DNA from: Erythrobacteraceae bacterium WH01K
Lineage (GTDB): Bacteria; Pseudomonadota; Alphaproteobacteria; Sphingomonadales; Sphingomonadaceae
DNA: 64,000 nt
Assembly (NCBI GenBank): GCA_027941995.1
Contig: CP115966.1
Location: 2,480,001 to 2,544,000, forward strand
Direction: 5' to 3'
The notes under the pieces were generated by a model, which saw nothing but the letters and a program-made list of their open reading frames with translations, did no database searches and was not told the origin of the DNA. The position numbers and the translations under genes were made by a program. Position 1 is the first letter of the stretch. Each line of letters starts with the position of its first letter. This document shows positions 9,968 through 18,830 of the stretch, one piece after another.

Positions 9968-11077
9968 CTAGAACTCCACTACGCTGCGGATGCTCTCGCC
10001 CGCATGCATGAGATCGAAGGCCTTGTTGATGTCCTCCAACGGCATCTTGTGCGTGATCAGGCTATCGATGTCGATCCGGCCATCCATGTACATGTCCACG
10101 ATGCCGGGCACATCGGTCCGGCCGCGCGCCCCGCCGAAGGCCGAACCGCGCCATACGCGGCCCGTCACCAGCTGGAACGGCCGCGTCCGGATCTCCGCAC
10201 CGGCAGGCGCGACGCCGATGATGACGCTTTCGCCCCACCCCTTGTGGCAGCATTCCAGCGCGGTCCGCATCACATCGACATTGCCGATGCATTCGAACGA
10301 ATAATCCGCCCCGCCGCCCGTCAGTTCGACGAGATGGCCGACCAGGTCGCCCTTCACTTCCTTCGGGTTGACGAAGTCGGTCATGCCGAACTGCCGGGCC
10401 ATCTGCTCTTTCGAAGGATTGGCATCGACCCCCACGATCTGCCGCGCGCCGACCAGCTTCAGCCCCTGGATGACGTTCAGCCCGATCCCGCCGAGGCCGA
10501 AAACCACCGCCGTGGCATTGGGCTCCACCTTGGCGGTGAACATCACCGCGCCGATCCCCGTGGTGACGCCGCAGCCGATATAGCAGACCTTGTCGAACGG
10601 CGCGTCCTTGCGGATCTTTGCCAGCGAGATTTCCGGCAGGACCGTGAAGTTCGAGAAGGTGGACGTGCCCATGTAATGCAGGATCTTCTCCCCCTTGTAG
10701 GAGAAGCGCGACGTGCCGTCCGGCATGACGCCCTGCCCCTGAGTCGCGCGCACGCGCTGGCACAGGTTGGTCTTGGGGTTCAGGCAGTATTCGCAGGTCC
10801 GGCATTCGGCGGTGTAGAGCGGGATCACGTGATCACCGACCTCCAGGTCGGTCACGCCGGGGCCGATTTCGCGCACGATGCCTGCGCCTTCATGCCCCAG
10901 GATCGCGGGAAACGCGCCTTCCGGATCGGCCCCCGACAGGGTGAACTCGTCCGTATGGCACACACCGGTCGCCATGATTTCGACCAGCACCTCGCCCGCC
11001 TTGGGCCCCTCGAGATCGACTTCAACGATTTCGAGTGGCTTTCCTGCTTCGAAAGCGACAGCGGCGCGGGTTTTCAT
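9968..11077 (-). CDS. frmA: S-(hydroxymethyl)glutathione dehydrogenase / class III alcohol dehydrogenase
   Basis: Oxidises S-hydroxymethylglutathione, the formaldehyde-glutathione adduct, and can reduce S-nitrosoglutathione. The 369-residue medium-chain dehydrogenase shows catalytic zinc ligands in GVCHTDEF and GHEGAG, a four-cysteine structural zinc loop in [15 protein letters not shown], and the NAD-binding [12 protein letters not shown]. The segment [14 protein letters not shown] is characteristic of class III enzymes. I set the start at 11077 because GAGGA precedes it; open frame runs to 11137 without a better site. It is monocistronic and borders the accessory region that follows. Confidence 0.93.
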   Translation of the reverse strand: MKTRAAVAFEAGKPLEIVEVDLEGPKAGEVLVEIMATGVCHTDEFTLSGADPEGAFPAILGHEGAGIVREIGPGVTDLEVGDHVIPLYTAECRTCEYCLNPKTNLCQRVRATQGQGVMPDGTSRFSYKGEKILHYMGTSTFSNFTVLPEISLAKIRKDAPFDKVCYIGCGVTTGIGAVMFTAKVEPNATAVVFGLGGIGLNVIQGLKLVGARQIVGVDANPSKEQMARQFGMTDFVNPKEVKGDLVGHLVELTGGGADYSFECIGNVDVMRTALECCHKGWGESVIIGVAPAGAEIRTRPFQLVTGRVWRGSAFGGARGRTDVPGIVDMYMDGRIDIDSLITHKMPLEDINKAFDLMHAGESIRSVVEF

Positions 11078-11603
11078 GGGCGATCCTCGAGTTCTTGTCC
11101 GGTTGGGTTGCGCTAGCGCCCTAACCGAAAACGTCATGAGGGGAAATGGCGGAGGAGGCAGTCATCTGCGAACCGCTCTCCACATGCAATTCCCTGCTTC
11201 ACGGGAATTAACAGGGAAAAGATGAATTTCGCCTCCAGTAAGGGGGTCTGGTCGGTACGCGAGAGCGGCAGGAATTAGCCATTTCCAAAATGGATTTCCC
11301 TAAAACGATAACAGGGAATTTGCAGGTGCGAACAGGGGGAGATCGGCGGATAAGCAGGGAAGTAAGTTCGCGATTTGCAGGCACTATTTTTACCCGGCCA
11401 TCTTGACGATCAGGGAGCCCAATCCAACCTCATCGCTGTCCTTCGAGGCAGAGGCACCGCGCCCTTCGGCGCACAGCAGCAATTCTCGGGACAACCAACA
11501 GCAACCGCCGTGCACTGCACCTGGCGGGACCTTGGTTGTCGCCCGCGTGCTGCAAGCCTCGTCCCTACTCGTGCTGCCTGCTCGGCAACGAAGGACATTT
11601 CAG
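11078..11603. other. Intergenic boundary of the accessory region
   Basis: No protein gene with family support lies here. The first part is the frmA promoter side; the middle holds a cluster of GGGAA-type repeats described separately; the last part leads into the methyltransferase gene. Open frames that cross it show no recognisable family. Base composition is visibly richer in A and T than in the flanking core genes between 11190 and 11360, consistent with the edge of inserted DNA. Confidence 0.6.
11189..11362. repeat. Cluster of short GGGAA / TTCCC repeats
   Basis: Within about 170 bases there are six related 8-mers in both orientations: ATTCCCTG at 11189, CGGGAATT at 11202, CAGGGAAA at 11212, TTTCCCTA near 11295, CAGGGAAT at 11312 and CAGGGAAG at 11355. 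The density is far above chance in this GC-rich DNA and no coding sequence explains it. They could be protein-binding sites, the edge of an integrated element, or a chromosomal repeat family. The function is not known to me. Confidence 0.6.
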
Positions 11604-13025
11604 ATGACAAACCAATCAAAGAAGCGGGCCGCCAACGGCATTCGCAATGACATCGCCTCGCTCGAGCAGAAACTCGGTCCAATAGAATATCGGCCGCTGG
11701 CCTCGCTCAAGCGATACGAGAACAATCCGCGCAAACACCCAGAGAAGCAGCTGGTCAAACTCGCCGCTTCCATCCGAGAATTCGGGTTCGCGATGCCGAT
11801 GCTTGTCGATGAGCAGGACATCATCATTGCCGGCGAGGCGCGCCTCGAAGCGGCTCGCCGCGTAGGGATAACCGAGGTCCCTGTTATCGTCGCCCACCAA
11901 TGGAGCCCAGCGCAGGTGCGATCCTATCGCCTCGCTGACAACAGGCTCGCTGAACTCGGGACGTGGGACCGTGATGCCTTGGCGATCGAGTTCGCCGCGA
12001 TCATCGAGTTCGATGAGGCCCCGGTCGAGATACTGGGCTGGGAAACGGCCGAGATTGACTTGGTGCTCGAGGAAGATTTCGGGCCGGCCGACGAGCCCAG
12101 CGCGGACCCTGCTGACGACCAGGTTGAACCGCCGGTAAATCCAGTCAGCCGTATTGGTGACCTATGGCTTCTCGACGAGCACCGCCTGCTGTGCGGTTCC
12201 AGCCTCGAAACTGCTAACTGGTCTAAGCTGCTCGATGGCAAGACTGCAGCGATGGCATTCACCGACCCACCCTACAACGTCCCCGTCTCGGGGCACGTGT
12301 GTGGGCTCGGTAAGGTGAGCCATGCCGAGTTTGCCATGGCCTCGGGCGAGATGACCAAGGCCGAGTTCACCGCGTTCCTGTCAGAGTTCATCGCGGCGAT
12401 GCTTCCGCACTGCAAGGACGGCGCAGTGCTCGACCTGTGCATGGACTGGCGTCATCTCGGCGAGTTGCTGTCCGCCATCGAGGGCAACGGGCTTTCGCTG
12501 CTCAACCTGTGTGCGTGGAACAAGAACAACGGCGGAATGGGGAGCCTGTACCGGTCGAAGCACGAGCTGGTCTTCATCACGAAAAAGGGAAAAGCCCCGC
12601 ACACCAACAACGTCGAGCTGGGCAAGCACGGGCGCTATCGCACGAACGTCTGGGACTACGCAGGCGTAAATACCTTCGGGAAGGACCGCATGAAGGACCT
12701 CGCGGACCACCCGACGGTCAAGCCCACCGCCCTCGTTGCCGACGCGATCCGAGACGTCACCCACCCCGGTGAAATCGTGCTGGATGCCTTCATGGGCTCC
12801 GGCACCACGATCTTGGCATGCGAACGCACGAAGCGTCGCGGGTACGGCATCGAGATCGAGCCGGGATATGTCGATGTCGCGATCCGGCGATGGGAAGCCA
12901 TGACGGGCGAGAAGGCCGTGCTGCTCGAAACCGGACAGGCCTTTGCCGAGGTTGCTGCGCTCCGCGCCGTCAACCCAGACGAGAACGAAAACTCGTCGGC
13001 TCAAACTACGACCAGCGCCGCCTGA
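11604..13025 (+). CDS. ParB N-terminal domain / DNA adenine or cytosine-N4 methyltransferase fusion
   Basis: A 473-residue two-domain protein. The N-terminal third is a ParB/sulfiredoxin-like nuclease domain (ENNPRKHPEKQLVKLAASI, then IIAGEARLEAARRVG). The C-terminal part is an amino-methyltransferase with the catalytic FTDPPYN before the AdoMet motif DAFMGSGTT, the order of the beta class. Such fusions are typical of phages and phage-derived islands, where they modify adenine or cytosine-N4. The ATG at 11604 follows AAGGA. The gene is directly followed by a DUF5681 protein and a terminase on the same strand, so it is probably part of a phage-derived set. No partner restriction enzyme is visible. 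Confidence 0.9.
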   Translation: MTNQSKKRAANGIRNDIASLEQKLGPIEYRPLASLKRYENNPRKHPEKQLVKLAASIREFGFAMPMLVDEQDIIIAGEARLEAARRVGITEVPVIVAHQWSPAQVRSYRLADNRLAELGTWDRDALAIEFAAIIEFDEAPVEILGWETAEIDLVLEEDFGPADEPSADPADDQVEPPVNPVSRIGDLWLLDEHRLLCGSSLETANWSKLLDGKTAAMAFTDPPYNVPVSGHVCGLGKVSHAEFAMASGEMTKAEFTAFLSEFIAAMLPHCKDGAVLDLCMDWRHLGELLSAIEGNGLSLLNLCAWNKNNGGMGSLYRSKHELVFITKKGKAPHTNNVELGKHGRYRTNVWDYAGVNTFGKDRMKDLADHPTVKPTALVADAIRDVTHPGEIVLDAFMGSGTTILACERTKRRGYGIEIEPGYVDVAIRRWEAMTGEKAVLLETGQAFAEVAALRAVNPDENENSSAQTTTSAA

Positions 13026-13093
13026 TCAACCCTCTCGCGCGCCGGCCCAGTGAAGTGGTCGGCGCGCCTTCACATTTATTCCGGAGACAACCC

Positions 13094-13690
13094 ATGCCAT
13101 TCAAACCTGCTCCCGACTGGATCAGCGCCTTTCCCGAAGAAGACGAAGACCAGCCTCGCCGCCTGCCGCCAGCCAGAAAACGTACCCGGATGCAGCCACC
13201 GGTAGAAACTCCCGATCCACCCCCAGACACCGGAGCCTCCAAGGCTGCCGAGCCGACCCCAGCTGAACCCGACGAAGAGCCCTCGGTGGGACCACGAGAT
13301 GCGGTCTACGAGGTGGGCTACGGGAAACCGCCAATTACGACCCGCTTCAAGCCTGGCCAGTCCGGAAATCCAAGGGGACGGCCCAAAGGTGCGAAGGGCC
13401 TCAACACCATCGTGCGCGAGACTCTTGGCGGGAAGCTGGCTGTCCGGACCTCCGAAGGAACCAAGAAGATCAGCAAGATCGAGGCGGTCCTGCAGAAGAC
13501 GCTCGAAAAGGCCCTGAAAGGCGATGCCCGCGCACAGTTCGAGTTGATGAAATTATGGCGTCTCGCGGTTCCGGATACCGCCGGACCTGGCGAGGAACTG
13601 GCAGCCGACGAGAGCCTCTCCTCTGCCGATCTCGCCATCCTGGCTGCCTTCGAAGCGCAATTGGCTAAACAGCAAGGAGAGAGGCCGTGA
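13094..13690 (+). CDS. DUF5681 domain protein
   Basis: The 198-residue protein has an acidic, proline-rich N-terminal third and then the DUF5681 signature VGYGKPPITTRFKPGQSGNP followed by RGRPKGAKG. The family is usually encoded directly before phage large terminases, so a role as a small-terminase-like or packaging accessory protein is plausible but inferred only from context. Start ATG at 13094 follows GGAG; longer frame upstream overlaps the methyltransferase gene. The stop overlaps the next start as GTGA. Confidence 0.85.
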   Translation: MPFKPAPDWISAFPEEDEDQPRRLPPARKRTRMQPPVETPDPPPDTGASKAAEPTPAEPDEEPSVGPRDAVYEVGYGKPPITTRFKPGQSGNPRGRPKGAKGLNTIVRETLGGKLAVRTSEGTKKISKIEAVLQKTLEKALKGDARAQFELMKLWRLAVPDTAGPGEELAADESLSSADLAILAAFEAQLAKQQGERP

Positions 13691-15147
13691 GCATACACAC
13701 ACCTACCCTACTGTCTGCTATGCGCCGCCAGCAGTTCCAGTTATTCCTCATCAAGGCGTTCGAGACGCTTCACCCCGGGGATCCCCCGCTCGAACTGGCG
13801 TGGTACCTCGAAGCGATCTGCCATGCCCTGATGCAGGCGCGATCCGGCGAAGAGAGGCGCCTCGTAATCACTGTTCCGCCGCGGCACCTGAAGTCGGTGA
13901 CCGCGTCGGTGGCGTTTGTCGCGTGGGTCCTTGGCCACGAGCCAAAAGCCAAAATCATGGTGGCGAGTTACAGTCAGGACCTCGCTCGGCACCATTCGAA
14001 CCAGACCCGTACGCTCATGGAAAGCGAGTGGTACCGGAAGGATTTTCCGGACACACGCATAAGCGATCGTGGCAACCGCGCCCTGGAAATCGAGACGACG
14101 GCCGGCGGCGTGCGGAAGGCTGTCTCGGTACAGGGCTCGATCACGGGTTTTGGAGCCGACATCATCATCGTCGATGATTGCATGAAGGCCGACGAGGCAA
14201 AGAGCTCTGTCGAACGGCAGAACCTGCGCGACTGGTTCGACAACACCTTGCTGAGCCGCCTCAACAACAAGGCAACGGGGCGCATTATCTCGATCCAGCA
14301 ACGGCTGCACGAGGACGACTTGCCCGCCTACATGTTCGAAAAGGGATATAAGCACCTCAACCTTCCCGCCATCGCCGAGAAGGAGGAGAGCGTCGCGATC
14401 GGTAGGGGGCGACTACACCATCGCTCAGCCGGCGACCTATTGAACCCGGCACGAGAGAACCGGGCAACACTCGACCAGCTACGCCGAGACCTCGGCCCCG
14501 TGGTTTTCTCCTCGCAGTACCAGCAAGAACCGGTCGCGGCCGAGGGCAACATGATACGGCTCGAGTGGTTCGGGACTTACGAAGAACCTCCGGAACGACG
14601 CGACTTCCTCAAGGTGGTGCAGAGCTGGGACACCGGGATGAGCGCGGCACCGACCAGCGATTACTCGGTTTGCACGACCTGGGGCTTCGAGCGCTACGAG
14701 AGGAAATGGTACCTGCTCGACGTGCTCCGTAAACGGCTCGACTATCCCGACCTATTCCGCGCAGTCCAGGATCTCAGTCGACGATACCGTGCAGACCGGG
14801 TCATCATTGAAAAGGCGGGCAGCGGGCATGCACTGCTTCAGGAGCTCCGCGCAACTAACAGGTTGCGTCCAATTGCGGCCACCCCCGTGGCCAGCAAGGA
14901 AGACCGCTTCAATGCCTGCCTTGCGGAAGTTGAATCTGGGCAATTTCTTCTACCGCGTGAGGCGCCTTGGCTGGACGATTTTCGGAACGAGCTCCGCGCC
15001 TTTCCACATGGCAAGTACGATGACCAGGCTGACAGTTTCAGCCAGTTCGTTCGACACCAGTTGAGACACTGGACCTGGCTCCTGACGGAATACGAGCCTG
15101 ACGGAAGAGCGCGCAACGTAGTGAGGCTTGAAAAGCGACCGTGGTAG
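13687..15147 (+). CDS. terL: Phage terminase large subunit
   Basis: A 486-residue terminase ATPase/nuclease of the phage type with a divergent Walker A (VPPRHLKSVTAS), Walker B IIIVDDCMK and coupling SIQQRLHEDDL. The C-terminal half carries the RNase H-like nuclease: QSWDTG, then IEKAGSGHALLQEL, then KYDDQADSFSQF supply the acidic residues. It normally pumps DNA into capsids. Translation starts at GTG 13687 behind AAGGAGAGG and overlaps the upstream gene. No portal, protease, capsid or tail gene follows, so this is an orphan packaging enzyme. Confidence 0.92.
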   Translation: MSIHTPTLLSAMRRQQFQLFLIKAFETLHPGDPPLELAWYLEAICHALMQARSGEERRLVITVPPRHLKSVTASVAFVAWVLGHEPKAKIMVASYSQDLARHHSNQTRTLMESEWYRKDFPDTRISDRGNRALEIETTAGGVRKAVSVQGSITGFGADIIIVDDCMKADEAKSSVERQNLRDWFDNTLLSRLNNKATGRIISIQQRLHEDDLPAYMFEKGYKHLNLPAIAEKEESVAIGRGRLHHRSAGDLLNPARENRATLDQLRRDLGPVVFSSQYQQEPVAAEGNMIRLEWFGTYEEPPERRDFLKVVQSWDTGMSAAPTSDYSVCTTWGFERYERKWYLLDVLRKRLDYPDLFRAVQDLSRRYRADRVIIEKAGSGHALLQELRATNRLRPIAATPVASKEDRFNACLAEVESGQFLLPREAPWLDDFRNELRAFPHGKYDDQADSFSQFVRHQLRHWTWLLTEYEPDGRARNVVRLEKRPW

Positions 15148-15244
15148 GGGTCCGGCGGCGAACGCGATGATTGACCAGTTCGTGGCAAGTCACCGAATTT
15201 TAATATTGCCTTATAGCTTCCCGATAAAGTAGCCACGGTAAGTC

Positions 15245-15263
15245 GAGCCGTTTAAGGCGGCTC
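15245..15263 (+). promoter_or_regulatory. Small hairpin before the ribosome site of the secreted operon
   Basis: GAGCCG and CGGCTC form a six-base-pair stem around a short loop directly before the AAGGGGGG ribosome site of the next gene. It could affect translation start, but nothing further supports that. Confidence 0.35.
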
Positions 15264-15277
15264 AAGGGGGGCATTAC

Positions 15278-16024
15278 ATGAAATTATTGGCACAATGGGT
15301 CGCGCTCGCGATCGCGTCACTGGCGTTCGCACTTACTCCTGTTCACGCGCAAGAGCGCTCAGCCGTCAAGCAAGGCTTCGAGCTTGCACCGCAGAGCGGT
15401 AAGCGCATCCTGGTCTTTCGACCCTCTGTCAGCGTTGGCTCCCAATCAACGGGCGGAATGTTTGAACCGAACGCAGAGTGGACGGAGCAGGCGAAATCGA
15501 ACATCCAGGTAGCGCTCGAAGAGCTTCAATCTCGGTTGGGCAACGAGGTCATCGTTGCTCCCGAGGCATATGGCGAAGACGCGCAAGCGGTCGAGGAGCA
15601 CATGGCGCTCTTCGCAGCTGTCTCGCAGGCAGTCATCGAGTACCAGTTCTTTGTCGGTAACCGACTGCCGACGAAAAAGCGCGACAACAAGGACGACGTG
15701 TTCGACTGGTCTTTGGGAGATGGCGTGTCGCGGCTGCCGGGGGCCGAGAGCGCGGACTACGCTTTGTTTATCTACAACAAGGATGCTTACGGCTCGACCG
15801 GTCGCAAGATTTTACAGGTGGTGGCCCTCCTAGGCCCGGGTATCGCGGTGAAATCTGGTGAGCACGTGGGCTACGCAGGTCTTGTCGACCTGCGGACTGG
15901 TGACCTGCTTTGGCTCAATGCCGATGCCGCCATGGGAGGCGATGTCCGCGAGATAGACGGTTCGCAGAAGCGAGTTCGGCAGCTGCTCGAAGATTTCCCT
16001 GGCAGCGATATCGGAAAAGAGTGA
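15278..16024 (+). CDS. Secreted protein of unknown function
   Basis: I do not recognise this 248-residue protein. It has a clear Sec signal peptide (hydrophobic stretch at about residues 5-24 ending in VHAQ) and the segment GKRILVFRPSVSVGSQ followed by an alpha/beta pattern. A later segment, GYAGLVDLRTGDLLWLNAD, reads like a beta-rich repeat seen in proteins that report an envelope state, but that is a loose impression. It has a strong ribosome site and overlaps the peptidase start by one base, so the two are co-translated and likely work together in the periplasm. Confidence 0.75.
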   Translation: MKLLAQWVALAIASLAFALTPVHAQERSAVKQGFELAPQSGKRILVFRPSVSVGSQSTGGMFEPNAEWTEQAKSNIQVALEELQSRLGNEVIVAPEAYGEDAQAVEEHMALFAAVSQAVIEYQFFVGNRLPTKKRDNKDDVFDWSLGDGVSRLPGAESADYALFIYNKDAYGSTGRKILQVVALLGPGIAVKSGEHVGYAGLVDLRTGDLLWLNADAAMGGDVREIDGSQKRVRQLLEDFPGSDIGKE

Positions 16025-17223
16025 TGGGACACTTTCTCCTGGCTAAGGCCGCCCTTGTCGCCGCCAGCGTTACTGGTGCGACGCACGTGAATGCGGAGCC
16101 GGCCCCCACCCCGCCGCCCTACCAGGGGTTCTACCAACCGCAGGGCGTCGACGAGGTTGGCCTGTGGAGAGAGGACGACGAGAGCGAACGTCGGCTCGCA
16201 GCCTCCCAGCTTGTCATCCAAGACGAGGCCCTTAATTCCTATCTCAAAGAGGTACTCTGCAAGACCGTTGGGACCGACCGTTGCAAGGCGACCCGGATCT
16301 ACGTCCTGCGAGAACCGACTTTCAACGCGACCATGTCTCCCAACGGTACCATGCGCGTTTTTAGCGGTATGCTCCTAAGAATGCGCAGCGAAGCTGAACT
16401 CGCTGCCGTACTTGGTCACGAGTTCGGCCACTTTGAGCAGCGGCATAGCCTTAAGCAATTCAAGGAACGGCGAACCGGGAGCGACCTGCTAGCATGGGGC
16501 GCTTTGCTTGCGAGCATGTCTCCCGGCTACGATGCACGGCGCACTTACCAGTCTCTCGAGATTTCCGTTTACGGCAATTTGTATCGCTACGGCCGCGACC
16601 AGGAACGCGAAGCGGACCTTCTCGGCTTAGGTTACCTCAACCAGAGTTCGCTGCGACCCCAAGCGGCGTCGGAAGTTTGGCAGAACCTGATGGGCGAGAT
16701 CGATGCTTCCGCGTTGGCGCGAGGCTTGAAAAAGCCCAAGTACAACGCGATCGCGTTTACGGCATCGCATCCACCCCACGGTGAGCGAGCAGGCTATCTC
16801 TCGGAGCTCGCCTCTCCGGGCGGCGCTAGTCGCGACGACGGGGCCTCGAGGTACCGCGAGGCCCTCGCGAAGTGGCTGCCCGTATTCTTGGAAGACCAGA
16901 TCAAGCTCAATGATTTCGGCGCAAGCGAGTATATCATCGAGAACCTCGCTAGGAACGGCTGGACGCCGACTCTTTGGCATGCCCGCGGCGAGCTATACCG
17001 GACGCGAGGCAATCAACGCGACCTCGTTCATGCTGCACAGTTTTATCAGAACGCCATCGCCCTAGATGGTAATCTCGCTGCATCGTATCGCGGCCTCGGC
17101 CTATCCCTTTTTAAGACAGGTGAGAGCCGCCGCGGCCAGGAAGCCTTGAAGCAGTATCTCGAGCTTGCCCCGGACGCCGAAGATGCGAGCATGATCCGCC
17201 TCATGCTCCCGAAGGAGAACTAG
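16024..17223 (+). CDS. M48-family metallopeptidase with TPR-like C-terminus
   Basis: A 399-residue exported zinc peptidase of the BepA/Oma1 group. A signal peptide precedes the mature chain. The zinc site is GHEFGHFEQRH at about residue 135, with the third ligand in QEREADLLGLGYL. The C-terminal third has repeats of helix pairs (HARGELYRTRGNQ, YRGLGLSLFKTGESRRGQEALKQYLELAP), matching the TPR domain of BepA-like periplasmic proteases that act in outer-membrane quality control. It sits between two secreted proteins in one operon; its ATG overlaps the previous stop (TGATG) and the next gene begins one base after its stop. Confidence 0.88.
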   Translation: MGHFLLAKAALVAASVTGATHVNAEPAPTPPPYQGFYQPQGVDEVGLWREDDESERRLAASQLVIQDEALNSYLKEVLCKTVGTDRCKATRIYVLREPTFNATMSPNGTMRVFSGMLLRMRSEAELAAVLGHEFGHFEQRHSLKQFKERRTGSDLLAWGALLASMSPGYDARRTYQSLEISVYGNLYRYGRDQEREADLLGLGYLNQSSLRPQAASEVWQNLMGEIDASALARGLKKPKYNAIAFTASHPPHGERAGYLSELASPGGASRDDGASRYREALAKWLPVFLEDQIKLNDFGASEYIIENLARNGWTPTLWHARGELYRTRGNQRDLVHAAQFYQNAIALDGNLAASYRGLGLSLFKTGESRRGQEALKQYLELAPDAEDASMIRLMLPKEN

Positions 17224-17224
17224 A

Positions 17225-17827
17225 ATGAAAACCACCAAGATCAAAGCCGCAGTCATCGGCGTTTGCATTTCGGTTGCGGTTATTTCCGCTCCCGTCAGCG
17301 CACACAAGCTCCGGGAAAAAGGCGAGACCGTCGACGTGGCAGACTCTGACGTCCTCGTGACACCAGCTAGGGACTGGAATAGGCTAAGCGGGAAGATCGG
17401 TAAGCGAACCGAGACGTGGACCTTGGACGGTGGCCAGCTGAACGATGTCACCTTCTTCGGGGGAATCGAAGCTGGGGATCCACTGGTCAAGGAACGAAAT
17501 AAGAAGCGCGATCCTCTACCCAAGTTCACGTCTTCGACACTTCTCGTCGAAGTGCCGGAGCTGCTCGAAGGAACCTATAGGACTTACAAGGACCTAGCGG
17601 CATTCCAGCTGGTTTCCGCTGAGCCCGGCACTTTTCTCGGTCGCGACGGTGTCTTTTTCACCTACGAGTACACGGACCTCGATGGTCTCACGAGGAAGGG
17701 CGAAGCGAGGGCGACGATAATCGACGGCAAGCTCTACATGATCACTTTCGACGCTCCGCGTCTCCACTATTTCAACCGGACGCTCCAAGACTTCCGCGCC
17801 TTGGCGGATACCGCGAGACTCAAGTGA
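17225..17827 (+). CDS. Secreted protein of unknown function, third gene of the M48 operon
   Basis: A 200-residue protein with an N-terminal signal peptide ending near VSAHK. The mature part is predicted to be mostly beta, with a lipocalin- or lipoprotein-like rhythm (TSSTLLVEVPELLEGTYRTY, GRDGVFFTYEYTDLDG, ATIIDGKLYMITFDAP). I do not recognise a family. It starts one base after the M48 stop, so it is almost certainly in the same operon, as a periplasmic partner or substrate of the peptidase. Confidence 0.75.
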   Translation: MKTTKIKAAVIGVCISVAVISAPVSAHKLREKGETVDVADSDVLVTPARDWNRLSGKIGKRTETWTLDGGQLNDVTFFGGIEAGDPLVKERNKKRDPLPKFTSSTLLVEVPELLEGTYRTYKDLAAFQLVSAEPGTFLGRDGVFFTYEYTDLDGLTRKGEARATIIDGKLYMITFDAPRLHYFNRTLQDFRALADTARLK

Positions 17828-17871
17828 ACTACCCTGATCGAAACTCTCGATCCTAGATATCAGCGCGCGCT

Positions 17872-18303
17872 ATGAGCTTTCTACTTTTCCTCGCCACGGT
17901 CATCGTCCCGAGCGGCCAGGCCTTTTCTTGCACGCCGGTGGCTGTGTGGGACGGTGACGGGCCGATCTGGTGCGAAGAAGGTCCCCGGATCCGGCTTTCC
18001 GGGATAGCGGCAAGGGAAAGGGACGGCTCCTGCAGCCCCGGGCACCCTTGCCCTGCCGCGGACGCCACGGCAGCACGAGACGCGCTGGTTGCCCTCCTAG
18101 GCAGGCCTGTCGGCGAAAATGCCCACGGACATGTCTTGGTAGAAGGGCCGGCGCTGCGCTGTGTTTCGGATGGGTCGGCAGGCGGTAACCGTACTGCGGC
18201 TTGGTGCATTTCTCCGCGAGGTGGAGATATCAACTGTGCCATGGTCCGGGGCGGCTGGGCCGCTCGCTGGGACAAGTATTGGAAAGGGCACAAGTGCCGA
18301 TGA
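17872..18303 (+). CDS. Staphylococcal-nuclease-like secreted protein
   Basis: The 143-residue protein has an N-terminal hydrophobic export signal and then a thermonuclease-type core: VWDGDGPIWC and PRIRLSGIAARERDG correspond to the SNase calcium/arginine region (DGDT and RIRLxGIxAPE). Several cysteines suggest disulfides in the periplasm. The C-terminal segment CAMVRGGWAARWDKYWKG resembles the SNase end (lvreGwArawrry). The family's calcium aspartate and first arginine-glutamate pair are visible; DGDT is changed to DGDG, so activity is uncertain. It overlaps the next gene by ATGA. Confidence 0.75.
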   Translation: MSFLLFLATVIVPSGQAFSCTPVAVWDGDGPIWCEEGPRIRLSGIAARERDGSCSPGHPCPAADATAARDALVALLGRPVGENAHGHVLVEGPALRCVSDGSAGGNRTAAWCISPRGGDINCAMVRGGWAARWDKYWKGHKCR

Positions 18304-18662
18304 ATGACCCGCGCGACGAGGCCTATGGATTCGAGAAGGGAATTCAGTTCGAGTTTACCCTCATAAGCTCGGCGTTGATCTTCGGCGGGTTGTTGTTTTT
18401 ATACTCGCTTCTCGCGCCCGCCCTCGCCGCTGCACATCCTGGCGGCTTGGCCGCGGACGGATGCCACAACGATCGCAAGAACGGCGGGAGGCACTGCCAT
18501 CGTGCGAGCGCACAGCCAGCGAAGCCGAGGTCGCAACAAAGCGGGACTTATTACCCGAACTGCGCCTCGGCGCGGGCGGCTGGCGCCGCTCCCGTCCGCA
18601 GGGGCGACCCGGGATATGGAAGCCATCTCGACCGGGATAACGACGGCGTGGGCTGTGAATGA
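18300..18662 (+). CDS. Membrane-anchored Excalibur calcium-binding domain protein
   Basis: A 120-residue protein with a transmembrane or signal segment at about residues 20-42 (ISSALIFGGLLFLYSLLAPA), a Cys/His-rich linker GCHNDRKNGGRHCHR, and a C-terminal Excalibur domain: YYPNCASARAAGAAPVRRGD, then DRDNDGVGCE, an EF-hand-like calcium loop with a conserved cysteine pair. Such domains often accompany secreted SNase-like nucleases, as here. The start overlaps the previous stop and the stop overlaps the next fragment, so all three belonged to one transcript. Confidence 0.85.
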   Translation: MNDPRDEAYGFEKGIQFEFTLISSALIFGGLLFLYSLLAPALAAAHPGGLAADGCHNDRKNGGRHCHRASAQPAKPRSQQSGTYYPNCASARAAGAAPVRRGDPGYGSHLDRDNDGVGCE

Positions 18663-18778
18663 AGGCGAACCAAGACCGTTCGATCGAAGAGGAAGTCGCG
18701 ATCGACCAAGCCGCACTCCAAGCGTTTGTCGACAGTGTTCGTCCTTGTCCCCCGTCAGCACCTATGGCACAGATTTGA
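18659..18778 (+). pseudogene. Start of a gene cut near the IS insertion (39 codons left)
   Basis: ATGA overlap with the Excalibur gene gives a natural-looking start and a 39-codon frame (MKANQDRSIEEEVAIDQAAL...) that ends at a TGA just before the IS left end. The position as third gene of a tight operon suggests the original gene continued and was broken. The product is unknown. Confidence 0.45.
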
Positions 18779-18830
18779 GGTTGTGATTTAAGGAGGATTT
18801 GGGCTTCGTCGTAGTGACGAAGGAACGAAG

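Noticed and set aside
11604-15147. Complete prophage
   Set aside because: Only methyltransferase, DUF5681 and terminase are present; no integrase, portal, capsid or tail genes.
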